Part shown: piece after piece, positions 44,809 to 53,690 of the stretch | How positions within the stretch are numbered: position 1 is the stretch's first letter | Layout of the letters: every line of letters starts with the position of its first letter | Assembly (NCBI RefSeq): GCF_047302285.1 | Contig: NZ_CP154845.1 | Span: 3,720,001 to 3,784,000, forward strand | Direction: 5' to 3' | Origin: Robertmurraya sp047302285 | GTDB taxonomy: Bacteria > Bacillota > Bacilli > Bacillales > Cytobacillaceae | Length of the DNA stretch: 64,000 bases | Translations under genes and position numbers: made by a program | The notes under the pieces: model-generated | What the model was told of the DNA's origin: nothing | Seen by the model: the letters and a program-made list of their open reading frames with translations, nothing else | Databases searched by the model: none

Positions 44809-45775
44809 AGACTTTATCACTCTTTCTCAACAAGTAAATTAGAAATGGTCCACCGATGACAGCCATTATAATAGAAGCAGGGATTTCGTTCGGATAAAAG
44901 ACGGTCCTACCTAGTGTATCAGCTAGTAAAAGCACAAAAGCACCTGCAAGAATGGAAAATGGTATCAATACTTTATGATCACTTCCAACAATAAATCTTG
45001 AAATATGTGGGACCAACAGACCGACAAACGCGATCACACCAGCAACTGAAGTAGCTGCAGCTGCTAAAAGAACGGCAACCGCTGAGACGAAAATACGCAA
45101 ATAGGTAATATTAAAGCCTAAGTTTTGGGCTGTTTTATCTTGCAAGGCTAATACGTTACACCAGACAGCTAAAAAGAGGGAAATGATTAATCCGATGGAA
45201 CCATATGTGGCAATGATCTCCACCTCATTCCACGTCTTCAATGATAAAGTCGACACGGTGGAATGAGTCAGGCTTGAATAACCAAAAAAATAAATAAATG
45301 ATTGGTTTAACCCTGAAAATGCCGCATTAAGTGCTACCCCTACTAAAATCATCCGAATCGGATTAAGGCCCGTCTTCCATGAAAGGGAATAAACTAAAAA
45401 ACAAGTAATAGCACCCCCGAAAAAAGCAAACAACGGAGACCAAAAAAATAAAATCGGAAACAGATTGACAACAAGTAAATAGACAAATTGGCCTCCAGCA
45501 GAAATTCCAATAATTCCAGCCTCCGCTAAAGGGTTTTTCATAACAGCCTGTAATAAAAGTCCGGAGACCGCTAACGTGGCTCCAGTCAATAAAGCGACAA
45601 TGATTCGTGGAAACCGTAAATCCTTAATAATATCTACTTTTTCATTATTTCCAGAGATTAAGCCCTGAATGAGTTCCGTTACAGTCACTGAAATACTTCC
45701 AGAAATCGCGGCATAGAGGATGACAATGATTAGGATAACAATAATCGTGCTAAAGCTAATGAACTGTTTTTTCAA
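44798..45775 (-). CDS. isdF: FecCD-family iron/haem ABC permease (IsdF-like)
   Basis: 325 residues with nine or ten membrane helices. Family signatures: LRFPRIIVALLTGATLAVSG, LLQAVMKNPLAEAGIIGISA and FVGLLVPHISRF. The ATG overlaps the isdE stop (ATGA), so binding protein and permease are coupled. Forms the haem channel with the ATPase at 44038. Confidence 0.83.
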   Translation of the reverse strand: MKKQFISFSTIIVILIIVILYAAISGSISVTVTELIQGLISGNNEKVDIIKDLRFPRIIVALLTGATLAVSGLLLQAVMKNPLAEAGIIGISAGGQFVYLLVVNLFPILFFWSPLFAFFGGAITCFLVYSLSWKTGLNPIRMILVGVALNAAFSGLNQSFIYFFGYSSLTHSTVSTLSLKTWNEVEIIATYGSIGLIISLFLAVWCNVLALQDKTAQNLGFNITYLRIFVSAVAVLLAAAATSVAGVIAFVGLLVPHISRFIVGSDHKVLIPFSILAGAFVLLLADTLGRTVFYPNEIPASIIMAVIGGPFLIYLLRKSDKVYGS

Positions 45776-46692
45776 TTTGATAACTTCCTTTTATCTGATG
45801 ATGATTCCTCATACAGCATGTGCTTCAATTCTTCAATTGCTTCTTTTACACCAAGACTTGCTGTCGTCCCAAAAATCTCTTCTTTCAAATCATAAACTCG
45901 GCCATTTTGTACGGCATTAAAGTGCTTCCAAATATCATTTTCACGAAACTCTTGATCAAACATTTCAACCACTTCTTCAGGCATCCCGTGTGCTGCACGT
46001 AATATGACATCAGGGTTCGCCTGCTGCAAATATTCTGTATTGGAGGCAACGTATTCAACCTCTTCACCTTGAACGATATTGACTCCACCTAGAAGTTTTA
46101 CTAGATCACCGATATATGAATTTTCCGTTGCAACTAAATAGCTTCCTGGGATCCCCAATAAAATAAGAACCGTTGGCCTTTCCTCGACCTCCACCTCTGC
46201 CTGGACGTCAGCCACTTTATCTTCAATTTCCGCAACGATTTGTTCTGCCTGTTCTTCTCGTTCGAATTTCATCCCCAACTCTTCAATCGTACCTAGCATA
46301 TTGTCAACCGTGTTGAGATTTAAAAAGGAAGCATCAATATTCGCCTCTTCATAAACGGGCTTCAAATCATACTCAAGTGTGGAAACATTCAACACATCAG
46401 TTGGTTTTAAATATTTGATGATTTCAAGATCTGGTGTTTTCACAAAACCAACTTCCGTTTTCCCTGCATATCTTTCTGGCAATGTTTTCTCTGTTGTTGG
46501 GATTCCGACTAAATCGATCTCTAGGGCATCAATGATTTCCGTGATCGCAACGGTCGTTGAGACAATTCGATATTTATCATCTGACTTTTCTTTATTGATC
46601 GCTGATGGCAAAGAAGAATTGAGTTGAGGAGTACAAGCAGAAAGGAACAAAAGCAATGAAAAGGATAGATAATAAAAAAAGTGATGCTTCAT
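45772..46692 (-). CDS. isdE: Haem ABC transporter binding lipoprotein (IsdE)
   Basis: 306 residues from ATG 46692 with AAAGGGG upstream. Lipoprotein signal FSLLLFLSACTPQ (lipobox LSAC), then the helical-backbone binding fold (RIVSTTVAITEIIDALEIDL, then VGIPTTEKTLPERY). Haem-ligand residues cannot be fixed from sequence alone. It lies directly before the permease and takes haem from the NEAT proteins. A MITE-like element separates it from the NEAT gene upstream, so it may need its own promoter. Confidence 0.82.
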   Translation of the reverse strand: MKHHFFYYLSFSLLLFLSACTPQLNSSLPSAINKEKSDDKYRIVSTTVAITEIIDALEIDLVGIPTTEKTLPERYAGKTEVGFVKTPDLEIIKYLKPTDVLNVSTLEYDLKPVYEEANIDASFLNLNTVDNMLGTIEELGMKFEREEQAEQIVAEIEDKVADVQAEVEVEERPTVLILLGIPGSYLVATENSYIGDLVKLLGGVNIVQGEEVEYVASNTEYLQQANPDVILRAAHGMPEEVVEMFDQEFRENDIWKHFNAVQNGRVYDLKEEIFGTTASLGVKEAIEELKHMLYEESSSDKRKLSN

Positions 46693-46744
46693 ATGTTCTT
46701 CAACCCCTTTCCCCTTATTAGAATTGCAGTTTACAAGAGAAAAG

Positions 46745-46975
46745 CATCTTTGACCTTTAACTAAGGCTCTTTTCGCAACCATTGTTGCTATTTAGTCATA
46801 GATAGGAGAATAAAGCCCTATTATTACTCGTTAAATTAGTATCAAGTAGCGAAAAGTGCCGCGCAAAAATAATGTGTGTTCTAAAACCTCATTTGAGGGG
46901 TAAATGTCGGCCTGTGGACATTTACGAAAAAACCACAATCATTATGAAAGCAGCGCTAGCTAAAGATCAAAGATG
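46745..46975. mobile_element. MITE-like element, copy 2 of the dispersed repeat
   Basis: Near-perfect terminal inverted repeats of 19 bp, CATCTTTGACCTTTAACTA (46745-46763) and TAGCTAAAGATCAAAGATG (46957-46975), differ at two positions. Inside are the blocks shared with copy 1 (3193-3390) and a mini-ORF with ribosome site, MSACGHLRKNHNHYESSAS then stop, at 46907-46966 on the plus strand. No transposase is encoded, so it would move with a transposase from elsewhere. A target duplication is not obvious. Confidence 0.7.
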
Positions 46976-46992
46976 ACATGAATCCCTTAAGT

Positions 46993-48702
46993 CTATTCTG
47001 AAACTCGTATTCTTCTAAACCTGAACCAAATATACGTTCCAGACATAACAAGTAGGAGGATAGACAAGATCCAATTTGTCGTATCACCTGTCTTCGGGTT
47101 TGGTCCAGCTGTTGATTGAACTTTATTGGTTGGGAGTGTTGGATATTTTAAACGATCATCGTCATCATTAGGAGATTGGTTGTTGTTTCCAGACTGCTGA
47201 TTGTTCCCTGGTGGATTATGATTGTCTCCTTGATTATTGTCCCCAGGTTGGTTTCCATCATCTGGTTGATCATCATCATCTGACGGATCTTTATCTCCTA
47301 TAGGCTTTTTCGAATCTGGGTCAAATTGAATTTGTACAGTATAGTCGTTATCATAGTTAATCTCTGGAATCGTAACCTTTGTGAAAGCATTGATTTTTGC
47401 CGAAAGGTCTTCAACTTCAAATTTCACCGTGCGCGTGTCTGCCTCCTGATCTTCACTAACGACTTCTGCGTCCTTCATTTCTCCCGCGCCCTCTGTTTGA
47501 AAGGCTTTAATCCAACTACTATTCTTTAACGTTAAATACATCATATTTTTACCATCCTCGATTGAAAGGAGTGCCGGCTTTTCAGTATAACCATCCATAA
47601 CAGATATACTGTCTGTTCCGTCTTTAAAAATCGTAAAGTCAATCGTATATTTTTCTATCTCAGTTTCAGGCTGACCTTCGTCATCCTGTTCTTCTTCTGG
47701 GGTTGTTCCGTCATTTTCATCTGGATCAGCATCACTATTGCTTGCTAAAACAATTCGGAAAGGTTGGGTATTTTTATACACATCGCCATTTGGCATCGGC
47801 ACTTCCATGGAAACCTGGGCATTAATCGGTTCCTCTAAGCTAGTAAGCTCAAAATCTATGATTTCATATTCACTATTGGCACTCACCCATGTTTCATCTT
47901 CCTTTTGCAGCTCTAAGCCCGTGACATATTCTTTGCCTGACTCTGTTAAAGCGATACTTAAATAATACTTTCCAGCCTTTTCTTTTATCGTTGCTGGTTT
48001 TACAAAACGATTGTCCATCGAGGAAGGATTCTCGTTATCGGCGCGAATCGCAGAATAGTCGACTGTATAGACTTTTTCTTCTTCTGGAGTCGAACCATCT
48101 GGATCCTCTGTTTCAGTTCCATCATCACCTTGATCTGGATTTGTTCCATCTTCATCCGATTCTGTTCCATCATTTTCCCCTGGTTCTGAGCCGTCATTTG
48201 CGCCTTCATCATCATTCGGATTCTCAACATTTACCGCTGTTAAGGTGTCTGGAAAGAACTCAATATCCACATCATACCAATTGTCATAGCCTGGAATCAT
48301 CGGTACTACAACATGTGTTTTTGCTTGTAAGAGCGTTGTTAAATCTGGCACAGCAAACTCTACGGTTCGCAACTTATTATCTTCATCCTCGTTTATAACA
48401 GTTGCATCAACATAGCTTCCATCTTGTTGAATTTGGAAAGCTTGGATCATATCGGCATTATTGAAGGTAACTTGCATCTTCAATTGTCCATCTTCGACAA
48501 ATACCTTTGCTGGTTTGTTTGTGTAACCATCCATGACCGAAGCCGACTTTGTACCATCTTTATAAACAATAAAATCAATTGTGTATTCTCCATTTGCTAG
48601 ATCCATATTTTCTGCTGCGGACGCAAAGCTTGGAAGAAAAGTAGCGACAATCATTAAAATAGCTGCGAAAACAGTAACAAGTTTATTCCTTTTTATCCTC
48701 AT
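46993..48702 (-). CDS. NEAT-domain haem-binding cell-wall protein with three NEAT domains
   Basis: 569 residues with a signal peptide (residues 1-30). Three NEAT domains at about 37-150, 211-320 and 350-462, separated by acidic repeats. Domains 1 and 3 keep the haem YxxxY motif (Tyr139/Tyr143; Tyr450/Tyr454). Domain 2 has Tyr309 and a Phe at the second position, so it may not bind haem. A Pro/Asp/Asn-rich stalk (470-520) leads to a sortase signal, NPKTG at 535-539, a membrane helix and positive tail. It is probably anchored by SrtB and passes haem to IsdC or IsdE. Confidence 0.85.
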   Translation of the reverse strand: MRIKRNKLVTVFAAILMIVATFLPSFASAAENMDLANGEYTIDFIVYKDGTKSASVMDGYTNKPAKVFVEDGQLKMQVTFNNADMIQAFQIQQDGSYVDATVINEDEDNKLRTVEFAVPDLTTLLQAKTHVVVPMIPGYDNWYDVDIEFFPDTLTAVNVENPNDDEGANDGSEPGENDGTESDEDGTNPDQGDDGTETEDPDGSTPEEEKVYTVDYSAIRADNENPSSMDNRFVKPATIKEKAGKYYLSIALTESGKEYVTGLELQKEDETWVSANSEYEIIDFELTSLEEPINAQVSMEVPMPNGDVYKNTQPFRIVLASNSDADPDENDGTTPEEEQDDEGQPETEIEKYTIDFTIFKDGTDSISVMDGYTEKPALLSIEDGKNMMYLTLKNSSWIKAFQTEGAGEMKDAEVVSEDQEADTRTVKFEVEDLSAKINAFTKVTIPEINYDNDYTVQIQFDPDSKKPIGDKDPSDDDDQPDDGNQPGDNNQGDNHNPPGNNQQSGNNNQSPNDDDDRLKYPTLPTNKVQSTAGPNPKTGDTTNWILSILLLVMSGTYIWFRFRRIRVSE

Positions 48703-48734
48703 TTTATCTTCTTACCTCCATAGTGCGATTCATT

Positions 48735-49370
48735 TTAGACATTCGTTTTTCTTCTTTTTAAAACGAGAAAGGCAGTTGACATCACTAGAATGATAGCCAA
48801 CATGAATACATTCGTGCTGTCATTCGTTTTTGGGTTTGCTACCGTTTTTGACTTATTTTGATCCGTTGATGAATTATCTGTCTGATTCGCTGAACCCGTT
48901 TGTCCCTTTGTTTCATTGGTCTTAGAATCAGTGGCCGCTGTCACATTACTAGCATCAAAAGCAAAGCGAACTGTATAGTGATTGTCATAATTCATATCAT
49001 CAATCTTGATATGCATGTTTGATTGGAGAGGCTGTGATAAATCCGCCACTTTAAACTCCATTATTCTTTTATCATTCGCGGGATCCTCACTAATCACGGT
49101 TGGCGTCACTCCGCCAATTTGTACACTTTGAATCCAGCTACTATTTTTGACACTCATTTGAATCTTCATTTCCCCATTCTGAACAAGCAACTTCACTGGC
49201 TTTAAAAAGTAGTCATTGGCCATTGAAGCGGAGTCCGAGTCTGCTTTTAAGACCGTATATGGAACCGAATATTCTCCATCTGCATACGGACTAGCTGCAA
49301 ATCCAGCCGGCACGAAGAAAAATATCAAAATGGAAAATAAAACGATACTACTGAAACACTTTTTCATCAT
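48735..49370 (-). CDS. isdC: Haem uptake protein IsdC
   Basis: 211 residues. Signal peptide to about residue 26, then one NEAT domain (ADGEYSVPYTVLKADSDSAS to DMNYDNHYTVRFAF) with the YxxxY pair Tyr128/Tyr132. A Thr/Asn-rich linker precedes the sortase B signal NPKTN (179-183), a helix and RRK. Small size, single NEAT and NPKTN anchor mark IsdC, the central haem conduit of the wall. It lies between isdG and the three-NEAT gene. Confidence 0.87.
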   Translation of the reverse strand: MMKKCFSSIVLFSILIFFFVPAGFAASPYADGEYSVPYTVLKADSDSASMANDYFLKPVKLLVQNGEMKIQMSVKNSSWIQSVQIGGVTPTVISEDPANDKRIMEFKVADLSQPLQSNMHIKIDDMNYDNHYTVRFAFDASNVTAATDSKTNETKGQTGSANQTDNSSTDQNKSKTVANPKTNDSTNVFMLAIILVMSTAFLVLKRRKTNV

Positions 49371-49440
49371 TTCTATCTAATCCTTTCTCAATATTCTGAA
49401 TCGAATAGATAAAAATCATCTTCCTTTTTCAGAAATGTAG

Positions 49441-49776
49441 TTATGAAAGTTCTACTTTTTTCTTTACAGCATCTGAATAGCCTTCAACAAGAACAGAATA
49501 AAAGGCTAATTTAGATTCAATAATAGATTCAGAACGAATCCCAGCATGAGCAATTTTAAATAGATCACTCGTCGCCCATTGATTATGCGCCTTTTGCGAT
49601 TCCCATTTTGACCATACAACGACTTCCTCAACATCATCCTCTGTTAATCTTGTTTGCAAAAAGTTTAATTCAATCAAACCTGGTACATTATTAATATCTT
49701 TTAAATGGTCAAAGCTTTTGGCTAATTCTTCCCCATAGCCCTTTTTAACTTTAATGGTGTTGGTAATTACGATCAT
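49441..49776 (-). CDS. isdG: Haem-degrading monooxygenase IsdG
   Basis: 111 residues from ATG 49776, which overlaps the ATPase stop by ATGA and has GGAGTG upstream. Antibiotic-biosynthesis-monooxygenase fold: MIVITNTIKVKKGYGEELAK with the Asn of the triad, VVVWSKWESQKAHNQWATSD with the Trp and FKIAHAG with the His. These match the Asn-Trp-His triad of IsdG/IsdI, which opens haem to release iron in the cytoplasm. Confidence 0.87.
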   Translation of the reverse strand: MIVITNTIKVKKGYGEELAKSFDHLKDINNVPGLIELNFLQTRLTEDDVEEVVVWSKWESQKAHNQWATSDLFKIAHAGIRSESIIESKLAFYSVLVEGYSDAVKKKVELS

Positions 49777-50585
49777 TTCTGAACACTCCATTCTCTATTT
49801 GTTTTTTGAACTAATCCACTTGGCGCACACATCGGTATATTTTCATCCACATGAATTTTTGCTTCAATGGAAAAGACTTCACGAAAAAACGCAGCATCAT
49901 AGACATCGATCGGCTTTCCTTGCTTCACCACCTTTCCATTTTTCATCGCGATAATTCGATCACTATATTTGGCCGCTTGATTTAAATCATGGAGCACCAT
50001 GATAATCGTTATCCCGAGATCTTTATTTAATTCTTTTAATAGCTCCATCACCTCCAATTGATGAGAGATGTCGAGATAACTCGTAGGCTCATCCAATAAC
50101 AGCGTATTAGGTGTTTGGGCAATCGCCATCGCAATCCAAGCTCGCTGTCTTTCCCCACCTGATAATGTTTGGAGAGAACGGTTTTGCAAGGAAACGAGAT
50201 TGGTCACCTCCAATGCCCAATCAATGTACCGGTCTTGCTCCTTGTTATAATCCTCAAACCATTTTAGATAGGGTCTTCTCCCATTCTTGATCAGGTCCCT
50301 CACGGTCATATCAAGATGATGATCATGGATTTGAGGCAGCATCGTTAATTTCTGCGCAACCACTTTATCTTTTAACGAGTGGATGTTCTCTCCTTCAAGA
50401 AAGACAGTCCCCTTATTAGGTTTTAGCAGTCTTGAAAGAATGCGCAATGCTGTCGACTTTCCAGAGCCATTCGGGCCAATAATACTAACCATTTCCCCCT
50501 GCCCAAACGACAGTGACAAATCGGTAATGCACTCCATTTCTGTATAGCGAAAATTAAGATGCTCTGCTTTTAAGATACTTTCCAC
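49773..50585 (-). CDS. ABC transporter ATP-binding protein (iron-complex type)
   Basis: 270 residues from GTG 50585 with AAAGGAGG upstream. Walker A IIGPNGSGKSTALR, signature LQTLSGGERQRAWIAMAIAQ, Walker B LLLDEPTSYLD, switch His in VLHDLNQ. It overlaps the permease stop and the isdG start. It is the second iron-type ATPase of the locus. Confidence 0.85.
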   Translation of the reverse strand: MESILKAEHLNFRYTEMECITDLSLSFGQGEMVSIIGPNGSGKSTALRILSRLLKPNKGTVFLEGENIHSLKDKVVAQKLTMLPQIHDHHLDMTVRDLIKNGRRPYLKWFEDYNKEQDRYIDWALEVTNLVSLQNRSLQTLSGGERQRAWIAMAIAQTPNTLLLDEPTSYLDISHQLEVMELLKELNKDLGITIIMVLHDLNQAAKYSDRIIAMKNGKVVKQGKPIDVYDAAFFREVFSIEAKIHVDENIPMCAPSGLVQKTNREWSVQK

Positions 50586-51622
50586 CCTTTCAGCCCTCCT
50601 TTCAAAAGGTATAAAAAGAATGGAGCTCCGAGCATGGCTAGTAAAATTCCTACAGGAAGTTCAAGTGGATCAAACCAACTTCTCGATATCGTGTCTGCAA
50701 GCACGACGAGAAAGGCACCACCGATAGCCGAAATCGGTAATAAATACTTATAATCATTGCCGATCAGCATTCTCACCATATGCGGTACTACTAGCCCGAC
50801 AAACGTAATGAGTCCTGCGACACTAACCGCTGCGCCAGCTAAAAAAGTCGATAGCAGGATGAGAAAGAGCCGGCTTCTTTCCACTTTATTTCCAAGTAAT
50901 TTAGCAACATCATCTCCCAACATCAATGTATTTGCGTGCTTGATGGCAAAGACAGAGAGGATGATTCCGATCATCGCGTACGGCCAGATGATCTGAAAAT
51001 GCTGCCAGCTTCTTCCGCTCAATCCTCCAACTAGCCATGGGAGAACGGATTGCACTTGATCACTGTAAAGCAGCATAATAAAGCTCATGATTGCACCTAA
51101 TAACGAATTAATGGCGACTCCGGCTAGAATCATGCGAACTGGAGAGAGTCCTCGTTCCCAAGCAACTAAGTAAATAATGACCGTTGCAGCAAACGCTCCG
51201 ACAAAAGCTCCAATGGGCAGGAGGTGAATGAAACGTGGAAAAAGAATCATCATCACTACCGCAACCAAACCAGCTCCTGCTGAAACCCCGATAACACCTG
51301 GATCAGCCAAAGGATTTTTCATCACGCCTTGTAACAAAGCACCTGCTATTGATAAACAAGCTCCAACCAATAATCCAATGAGCACGCGAGGCAATCGGAT
51401 ATCCCAGATAATCTGCCTTTCTGTTGTATCGCTATCATGAATGAGTGCTTCCCACACTTGTGAAATGGGAATCTTAAGCGATCCTTCGATTAGCCCATAC
51501 AAAACACTAAAAAAAGCAAGGAGGATGAGCACAATAAGCACCGCCACTCGTTTTATCCATCTCGGGTCTTTTTGTGGCGTTTTCACATCAATCTTGTCTA
51601 ATTTCGGCTCACCCACAAACAT
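50570..51622 (-). CDS. FecCD-family ABC permease (iron complex or haem)
   Basis: 350 residues with about ten membrane helices, family motifs IWDIRLPRVLIGLLVGACLS, LLQGVMKNPLADPGVIGVSA and FVGLVVPHMVRM. The start is one of GTG 51625, ATG 51622 or GTG 51613; spacing does not settle it. Pairs with the ATPase at 49773 and the lipoprotein at 51632. Confidence 0.82.
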   Translation of the reverse strand: MFVGEPKLDKIDVKTPQKDPRWIKRVAVLIVLILLAFFSVLYGLIEGSLKIPISQVWEALIHDSDTTERQIIWDIRLPRVLIGLLVGACLSIAGALLQGVMKNPLADPGVIGVSAGAGLVAVVMMILFPRFIHLLPIGAFVGAFAATVIIYLVAWERGLSPVRMILAGVAINSLLGAIMSFIMLLYSDQVQSVLPWLVGGLSGRSWQHFQIIWPYAMIGIILSVFAIKHANTLMLGDDVAKLLGNKVERSRLFLILLSTFLAGAAVSVAGLITFVGLVVPHMVRMLIGNDYKYLLPISAIGGAFLVVLADTISRSWFDPLELPVGILLAMLGAPFFLYLLKGGLKGWKVS

Positions 51623-51631
51623 CACCGCCTT

Positions 51632-52600
51632 CTAACTACTCACTTCAACTAGACTATTTTTGATAAACTCAAGAGCCTCCCCAATTCGAGGACCTGGGTT
51701 TGAACTAAATAATGCAGGCGGTAAAAAAACCAATTGATCATCCTTAATCGCATTGACATTTTCCCAAGCTGCATTTGCTTTTAATTCGGCGGCGAACCGT
51801 TCTTTCACAGCGTCAATTTCACCATGGGTAATAAAATAAATCACATCTGGATTTGCTTTAATAATCCGTTCTAATGGCATCTGTGCATAGTCTGGATAGC
51901 CATCAATGCTCGGAAATTGCTGAGCAATGTTTGTACCGCCAGCCATTTCTAGCAAACTACCAGTGAGCGAAGATGGTAAAGCGACCATAAATGTATCTGT
52001 CGTCCCATAAATGATTAAGGCATTCACTTCATTCGGAAGTGGATTTGCGAGAATTTGAGTTTTCTTCTGTTCCAATGATTGAATGAGTGCTTCGGCCTCC
52101 CTCTCTTTATTTAGGATCACGCCATACATGTTGATCGTCTCTAAAATCACGTCATAGCTTTTACTATTCGTCAGGATCGTTTCAATGCCAAAAGATTCGA
52201 TCGTACTCACATCTTTTGCATTCAATCCTGAATGGCCGATCACTAAATCAGGTTTTAAACTAAGCATTTTTTCAAAATTGACATCATGAGTATTGCCGAT
52301 TTCTGGTAGTTTTCCAAGCTCCTCTGAGATCGTCTTTTCGTCAACATTTGGTCGTGCGACTACATCACCCCCTAAGGCATGAACGATTTCCATATCTCCA
52401 GAGACAAGAGAAACAATTCTTTGGGGCGGCTCCGTAAACCGAACTTCCCGGTTTGCATGGTCCACCACCATCGTTCCTGTGTGTTCTTCTGCCTTCACAC
52501 CCACCTCTTTATTTGTGGCACCACAACTTGCAAGTAATGGGATGAGGGCAGACAATATAAGCACTGTGAATAGATGTTTTTTAAGCATAGGTATGTACAA
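51632..52600 (-). CDS. Iron-complex ABC transporter substrate-binding lipoprotein
   Basis: 322 residues from TTG 52600, six bases after GGAGG; the ATG at 52588 is too far (18 bases). Lipoprotein signal (LFTVLILSALIPLLASC), then the BtuF/FepB-like fold: RIVSLVSGDMEIVHALGGDV and LPEIGNTHDVNFEKMLSLKP. It may bind haem or a siderophore. A terminator-like hairpin stands between it and the small gene upstream. Confidence 0.82.
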   Translation of the reverse strand: MYIPMLKKHLFTVLILSALIPLLASCGATNKEVGVKAEEHTGTMVVDHANREVRFTEPPQRIVSLVSGDMEIVHALGGDVVARPNVDEKTISEELGKLPEIGNTHDVNFEKMLSLKPDLVIGHSGLNAKDVSTIESFGIETILTNSKSYDVILETINMYGVILNKEREAEALIQSLEQKKTQILANPLPNEVNALIIYGTTDTFMVALPSSLTGSLLEMAGGTNIAQQFPSIDGYPDYAQMPLERIIKANPDVIYFITHGEIDAVKERFAAELKANAAWENVNAIKDDQLVFLPPALFSSNPGPRIGEALEFIKNSLVEVSS

Positions 52601-52664
52601 ACGATTCCTCCTTTCCAAACCATCTTTGCAACGAATAACACATTTCACGAAATTTTTAACAAAT

Positions 52665-52704
52665 AAAAAATCCTCCCAAAACATGTCAAATGTTTTAGAA
52701 GGAT
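52665..52704 (-). terminator. Intrinsic terminator after the small iron-locus gene
   Basis: ATCCTTCTAAAACATTTGAC followed by ATGTTTTGGGAGGAT folds into a stem of about 12 bp and is followed by TTTTTT on the minus strand. It lies between the 62-residue gene and the substrate-binding gene and may attenuate read-through from the Fur promoter. Confidence 0.65.
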
Positions 52705-52724
52705 TCACCCACAGAATCGCCTTC

Positions 52725-52913
52725 TCATATTCGATGCTCACTCTGCCAATCAAGCACAAATCGGTATTGCTTTCCACAATGTATAATCACTTCTTTTTGC
52801 CCTTTCTTTAAAAGTTTCATTTCCAATTTAAACTCACCGTAGCCGTCATGATTGAGTAAATTGTAATAGATTTCATGGACCTTTTCTAGCACTTCACTAT
52901 CCTTATTGCTCAT
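52725..52913 (-). CDS. Small conserved protein, first gene of the iron operon
   Basis: 62 residues with AAGGGGGA before the ATG. Helix then strands (EVLEKVHEIYYNLLNHDGYG, KLLKKGQKEVIIHCGKQYRF); no signal peptide. First gene after the Fur-controlled promoter at 52967-52996. Function unknown; similar small genes occur beside iron importers in Bacilli. Confidence 0.65.
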   Translation of the reverse strand: MSNKDSEVLEKVHEIYYNLLNHDGYGEFKLEMKLLKKGQKEVIIHCGKQYRFVLDWQSEHRI

Positions 52914-52966
52914 GTATGCATCCCCCTTCGCTAAATATGTTCTAGGAAAATCTTACCTCATACATA

Positions 52967-52996
52967 AATATAGATGATAATGATTTTCATTGTCAA
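52967..52996 (-). promoter_or_regulatory. Fur-controlled promoter of the iron operon
   Basis: On the minus strand TTGACA (52991-52996) and TATATT (52967-52972) with 18-base spacing. The Fur box GATAATGATTTTCATTGTC (52976-52994) covers the spacer and -35. It should fire when iron is low, driving the small gene and, past the terminator, the importer, isdG, isdC and the three-NEAT gene. Confidence 0.8.
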
Positions 52997-53057
52997 TTAT
53001 ATTTTCACTACTTTTACAATTTTTTTCAATCTCCTAATCAAGCTTTTAAAAAAAGAA

Positions 53058-53106
53058 TTGACAATCTCTGTTCTGATGTTAAACTTCTAACTGATAATGA
53101 TTATCA
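53058..53106 (+). promoter_or_regulatory. Fur-controlled promoter of the flavodoxin gene
   Basis: TTGACA (53058-53063) and TAAACT (53080-53085) are 16 bases apart. A perfect 7-1-7 Fur box, TGATAAT-G-ATTATCA, lies at 53092-53106, just downstream of the likely +1, a position that blocks transcription when iron is plentiful. Confidence 0.75.
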
Positions 53107-53132
53107 ATTATTATAAAAGAAGGAGACCGAAA

Positions 53133-53594
53133 ATGCCAACTATTTTGCTACTTTTTCATAGTTTATCAGGAAATACAAAGAAGATTGCTGACTGCCTTGA
53201 AATGGCATTAAGAGAAAATCAAATTCAAGTGATTAAAAAAGCAATGGCTGATTGTACTTTAGAAAATATAAAACGATTTGATACGATTATTTTAGGGAGC
53301 TACACATGGGGAAAAGGAGAACTACCGAAAGCATGCCAAAGATTGTTCGAAGAAATTGCCGATCTCGATCTATCCTCTAAATCTTTTGCAATCTTTGGTT
53401 CTGGGGATTCTTCTCATGAGGTGTTTTGCGCTGCAGTCGATCTTCTAGAAGCAAGAATTAACGAAAAAAACGGTCATCTTCTCACAAAAAGCTTAAAAAT
53501 GGAGCTTGCGCCAACAAGCGAAGCGGACCTCCAACAATGCCAGCATTTCGCCGAGCACATTAGCCAAGCATTAACACAGCTTCGTCATGTGTAA
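53133..53594 (+). CDS. Flavodoxin
   Basis: 153 residues from ATG 53133 with AAGGAG upstream; an ATG at 53097 lies in the Fur box. FMN phosphate loop LLFHSLSGNTKKIADCL and the aromatic loops (SYTWGKGELPKACQRLFEEI, FGSGDSSHEVF) match short-chain flavodoxins. Fur control and proximity to IsdG suggest that it supplies electrons in iron shortage, for haem cleavage or as a ferredoxin substitute. Confidence 0.87.
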   Translation: MPTILLLFHSLSGNTKKIADCLEMALRENQIQVIKKAMADCTLENIKRFDTIILGSYTWGKGELPKACQRLFEEIADLDLSSKSFAIFGSGDSSHEVFCAAVDLLEARINEKNGHLLTKSLKMELAPTSEADLQQCQHFAEHISQALTQLRHV

Positions 53595-53614
53595 ATCGAA
53601 AACGGGGAAAACGT

Positions 53615-53659
53615 AGGGACGGTTCTCGTGTTTTACCGTGAAACACCGGAACCGTCCCT
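53615..53659. repeat. GGGACGGTTC-type palindrome
   Basis: Arms AGGGACGGTTCTCGTGTTT (53615-53633) and AAACACCGGAACCGTCCCT (53641-53659) pair over 19 bp with two mismatches. T-rich DNA follows. Lies between the flavodoxin and the convergent LysR gene, probably as a terminator for both. Confidence 0.75.
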
Positions 53660-53690
53660 CTGTTTTTCTGTGTTTTTCTGTATTTCTGTT

